Positions 40,575 through 43,081 of a stretch of DNA of 43,081 nucleotides are shown here, one piece after another (positions within the stretch are counted from its first letter, which is position 1; every line of letters begins with the position of its first letter). The stretch is taken from contig NC_049989.1 in the NCBI RefSeq assembly GCF_000003815.2, positions 12,048,201-12,091,281 of the forward strand. The letters run 5' to 3'. The DNA comes from Branchiostoma floridae. Lineage: Eukaryota; Chordata; Leptocardii; Amphioxiformes; Branchiostomatidae. The notes under the pieces are model-generated. The model was not told where the DNA came from. It made no database searches and saw only the letters and a program-made list of their open reading frames with translations. A program made the position numbers and the translations under genes.

Positions 40575-41115
40575 GGACGAATCCTGGATATCCAGAAAAC
40601 GTCCTGAGCAGAAGGACGATTCCTGGATATCCAGAAATCGTCGCAAACAGGACGTTTCCTGGATAGACGACGGTGTTTATCCAGAACGTGTACGTGGGGT
40701 GGAGCTTCGTGTTTTCGAGGGCGGGGACTATGTTGCATGTTGTTTTCGTGGTCAGAAGGCCGCCATCTTTGTACCTCCACGCAAGAGGTTTATGTAGAAT
40801 TTATTCTGTCAGCTCCTGGTGTTACAGAACTACGAATGTTGATAATGCTACTTCGATGTTTAGATGTTACTTACGTATCAGGCCCGAGATACTTTTTGTG
40901 TAATTAATTAACAAATGGCAGCCAAGATGGGATAAAGTCACTGTTGTTTACCGTATAGCGTAACATTCTAGTTACGTGTTGATAGCATCCAGATGGCGTC
41001 CCTTTGCCCGGTCCACATCCTGGATATCCAGAAAACGGCCTGAACAGGAGGACGCTTCCTGGATATCCAGGATACGGTTTAAGCATCCCCTGGCCGCATC
41101 CTGGATATCCAGTAT
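40575..41115. repeat. Dispersed CTGGATATCCAG palindromes
   Basis: The 12-bp perfect palindrome CTGGATATCCAG, usually within TCCTGGATATCCAGAAAACG, occurs five times (near 40585, 40633, 41028, 41060 and 41101), with partial copies between (TTTCCTGGATAGACG). The row leads straight into the 11-bp array. Confidence 0.8.
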
Positions 41116-43060
41116 ACCTTGGTCATACCTTGGCCATACGTTGGTCATACCTTGGCCATACCTTGGTCATACCTTGGTCATACCTTGGTCATACCTTGGT
41201 CATACCTTGGTCATGCCTTGGCCATACCTTGGCCATACCTTGGCCATACCTTGGTCATACCTTGGCCATACCTTGGCTATACCTTGGTCATACCTTGGCC
41301 ATACCTTGGTCATACCTTGGTCATACCTTGGTCATACCTTGGTTATACCGTGGCCATAACTTGGCCATACCTTGGCCATATCGGTCGCGGAAGGACTGGG
41401 GTGTGTAACGTTAGCCATATTAATAGCCATACCTCTAATAGACATACCTTGGTCATACCTTGGCCATACCTTGGCCATACCTTGGCCATACCTTGGTCAT
41501 ACCTTGGTCATACCTTGGTCATACCTTGGTCATACCGTGGCCATACCTTGGCCATACCTTGGCCATACCGGTCGCGGAAGAACTGGGGTGTGTAACGGTA
41601 GCCATATTCATAGCCATACCTCTAATAGCCATACCTTGGGCGGTACCTCGATCGTACATTGTGCATACCTTGTCCATACCTGGGCGATACCTCGTCGATA
41701 CCTTGGGGATACCTAGTTCATACCTTGGTGATACCTTGGTCAGACCTCGGTCCATACTTTGGTCATACCTCGGTCATACCTTGGTCATACCTTGGCCATA
41801 CCTTGGTTATAATTTGGCCATACCTTGGTCATACCTTGGCCATACCTTGTTATACCTTGGCCTTACCTTGGTCATACCTTGGCNNNNNNNNNNNNNNNNN
41901 NNNNNNNNNNNNNNNNNNNNNNNNNNNNNNNNNNNNNNNNNNNNNNNNNNNNNNNNNNNNNNNNNNNNNNNNNNNNNNNNNNNCCATACCTTGGCCATAC
42001 CTTTGCCTTTCCTTGGTCACACCTTGGTCATACCTTGGTCATACCTTAGTCATACCTTGGTCATACCTTGGTCATACCTTGGTCATACCTTGGTCATACC
42101 TTGGTCATACCTTTGTCATACGTTGGACATACCTTGGCCATACCTTGGTCATACCTTGGTCATACCTTGGTCATACCTTGGTCATACCTTGGTCATACCT
42201 TGGTCATACCTTGGTCATACCTTGGTCATATCTTGGTCATACCTTGGCTATACCTTGGTCATACCTTGGTCATACCTTTGTCATACGTTGGCCATACCTT
42301 GGCCATACCTTGGTCATAGCTTGGTCATACCTTGGTCATACCTTGGCCATACCTTGGTCATACCTTGGTCATACCTTGGTCATACCTTGGTCATACCTTG
42401 GTTATACCTTGGCCATACCTTGGTCATACCTTGGTCATACATTTGCCATACCTTGGTCAAACCTTGGTCATACCTTGGTCATATTCTTGTTATACCTTGG
42501 TCATACCTTGGTTATACCTTGGTCATACCTTGGCCATACCTTGGCCATACCTTGGTCATACCTTGGTCTTACCTTGGTCATACCTTGGACATACCTTGGT
42601 CATACATTGGTCATACCTTGGTCATACCTTGGTCATGACTTGGTCATATACCTTGGTCATACCTTGGCCATACCTTGGTCATACCTTGGCCATACCTTGG
42701 TCAGACCTTGGTCATACCTTGGTCATACCTTGGTCATACCTTGGTCATACCTTCGTCATACCTTTGCCATACCTTGGCCATACCTTGGCCATTCCTTGGT
42801 CATACCTTGGCCATACCTTGGCCATACCTTGGCCATACGTTGGTCATACCTTGGCCATACCTAGGTCATAACTTGGTCATACCTTAATCATGCCTTGGTC
42901 ATACCTTGGCCATACCTTGGCCATACGTTGATCATACCTTGGCCATACCTTGGCCATACCTTGGTCATACCTTGGTCATACCTTGGCCATACGTTGGTCA
43001 TACCTTGGCCATACCTTGGTCATACCTTGGCCATACCTTGTTATACCTTGGCCATACACT
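41116..43060 (+). repeat. 11-bp minisatellite TACCTTGGTCA, ~1.9 kb
   Basis: Well over 150 units of TACCTTGGTCA or TACCTTGGCCA. Because three 11-bp units make 33 bp, all three plus-strand frames stay open and encode an 11-residue repeat (HTLVIPWSYLG), which is not a protein-coding signal. An interruption of ~65 bp (CGGTCGCGGAAG...GTGTGTAACG) occurs twice, 187 bp (17 units) apart. The array is broken by the N gap and stops near 43060. It lies in the putative intron of the membrane-protein gene. Confidence 0.95.
41884..41983. other. Assembly gap (100 N)
   Basis: Exactly 100 undetermined bases inside the 11-bp array, so true array length is unknown. Confidence 0.98.
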
Positions 43061-43081
43061 GCTAGCCAGCTTGAGTACCAG

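Noticed and set aside
41119-42887. Several 130-400 codon open frames encoding HTLVIPWSYLG repeats
   Set aside because: An 11-bp tandem repeat without stops leaves all frames open; the same peptide appears in every frame. No splice sites or start context.

Overview
This 43 kb window is eukaryotic, intron-rich animal DNA. It is most likely from a lancelet (amphioxus, Branchiostoma-like) genome. Support comes from a METTL23 orthologue with vertebrate-like exons, a type II membrane protein of a style I recall from amphioxus gene models, short coding exons with GT-AG introns, and a dense mix of MITE-like elements, 5S- and tRNA-derived SINEs, LINE 3' fragments and minisatellites. The species call is inference. 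Two 100-base runs of N (9730-9829 and 41884-41983) are assembly gaps.

Layout. (1) 1 to 17.6 kb, minus strand: an ankyrin-repeat protein gene. Six coding exons join in phase (17583-17601, 14476-14850, 2904-3032, 2330-2484, 1410-1628, 18-96), and the gene runs off the left edge. Its 11.4 kb second intron carries a pair of ~620 bp inverted-repeat arms, several foldback elements, a Harbinger-like MITE, a 5S-derived SINE, a tRNA-derived SINE and an N gap. The last part of exon 4 is present in two extra downstream copies, each an intact 63-nt potential exon in frame. (2) Around 17.6 kb: the ankyrin start codon lies head-to-head with, and overlaps, a plus-strand open reading frame ending at a splice donor. 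(3) 18.8 to 24.8 kb, minus strand: a complete METTL23 gene, five coding exons, 220 codons plus stop. Its introns hold a mariner-like element (TA sites) and two MITEs with TAA or TTA target duplications. A candidate terminal exon of another minus-strand gene ends about 200 bp upstream of its start codon. (4) 25 to 35 kb: no convincing gene. It holds a GGGGGTACGGACACTAC minisatellite, an ancient pair of paralogous noncoding segments (about 26.1-27.6 and 30.2-32.1 kb), a GTAGCC-type DNA element with a GC-rich internal palindrome, a LINE 3' fragment, two inverted hAT-like MITEs and a Harbinger-like element. (5) 35.4 kb to the right edge, plus strand: the 5' part of a gene for a probable type II transmembrane protein. 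It has a small exon ending in a ten-unit array of 50-bp repeats, a 1.45 kb exon encoding 73-80 residue tandem repeats with YxxL and NPxY motifs, and an exon encoding a membrane span. The next intron is filled by minisatellites, including an 11-bp array almost 2 kb long that reaches nearly to the window's end.

The genes show no obvious joint pathway. The most unusual points are the tandemly multiplied splice-donor array of the membrane-protein gene, the repeated endocytic or signalling motifs in its predicted cytoplasmic region, the duplicated in-frame ankyrin mini-exons, the overlapping head-to-head gene starts, and a hAT-like insertion whose empty site is preserved in a paralogous segment inside the same window.
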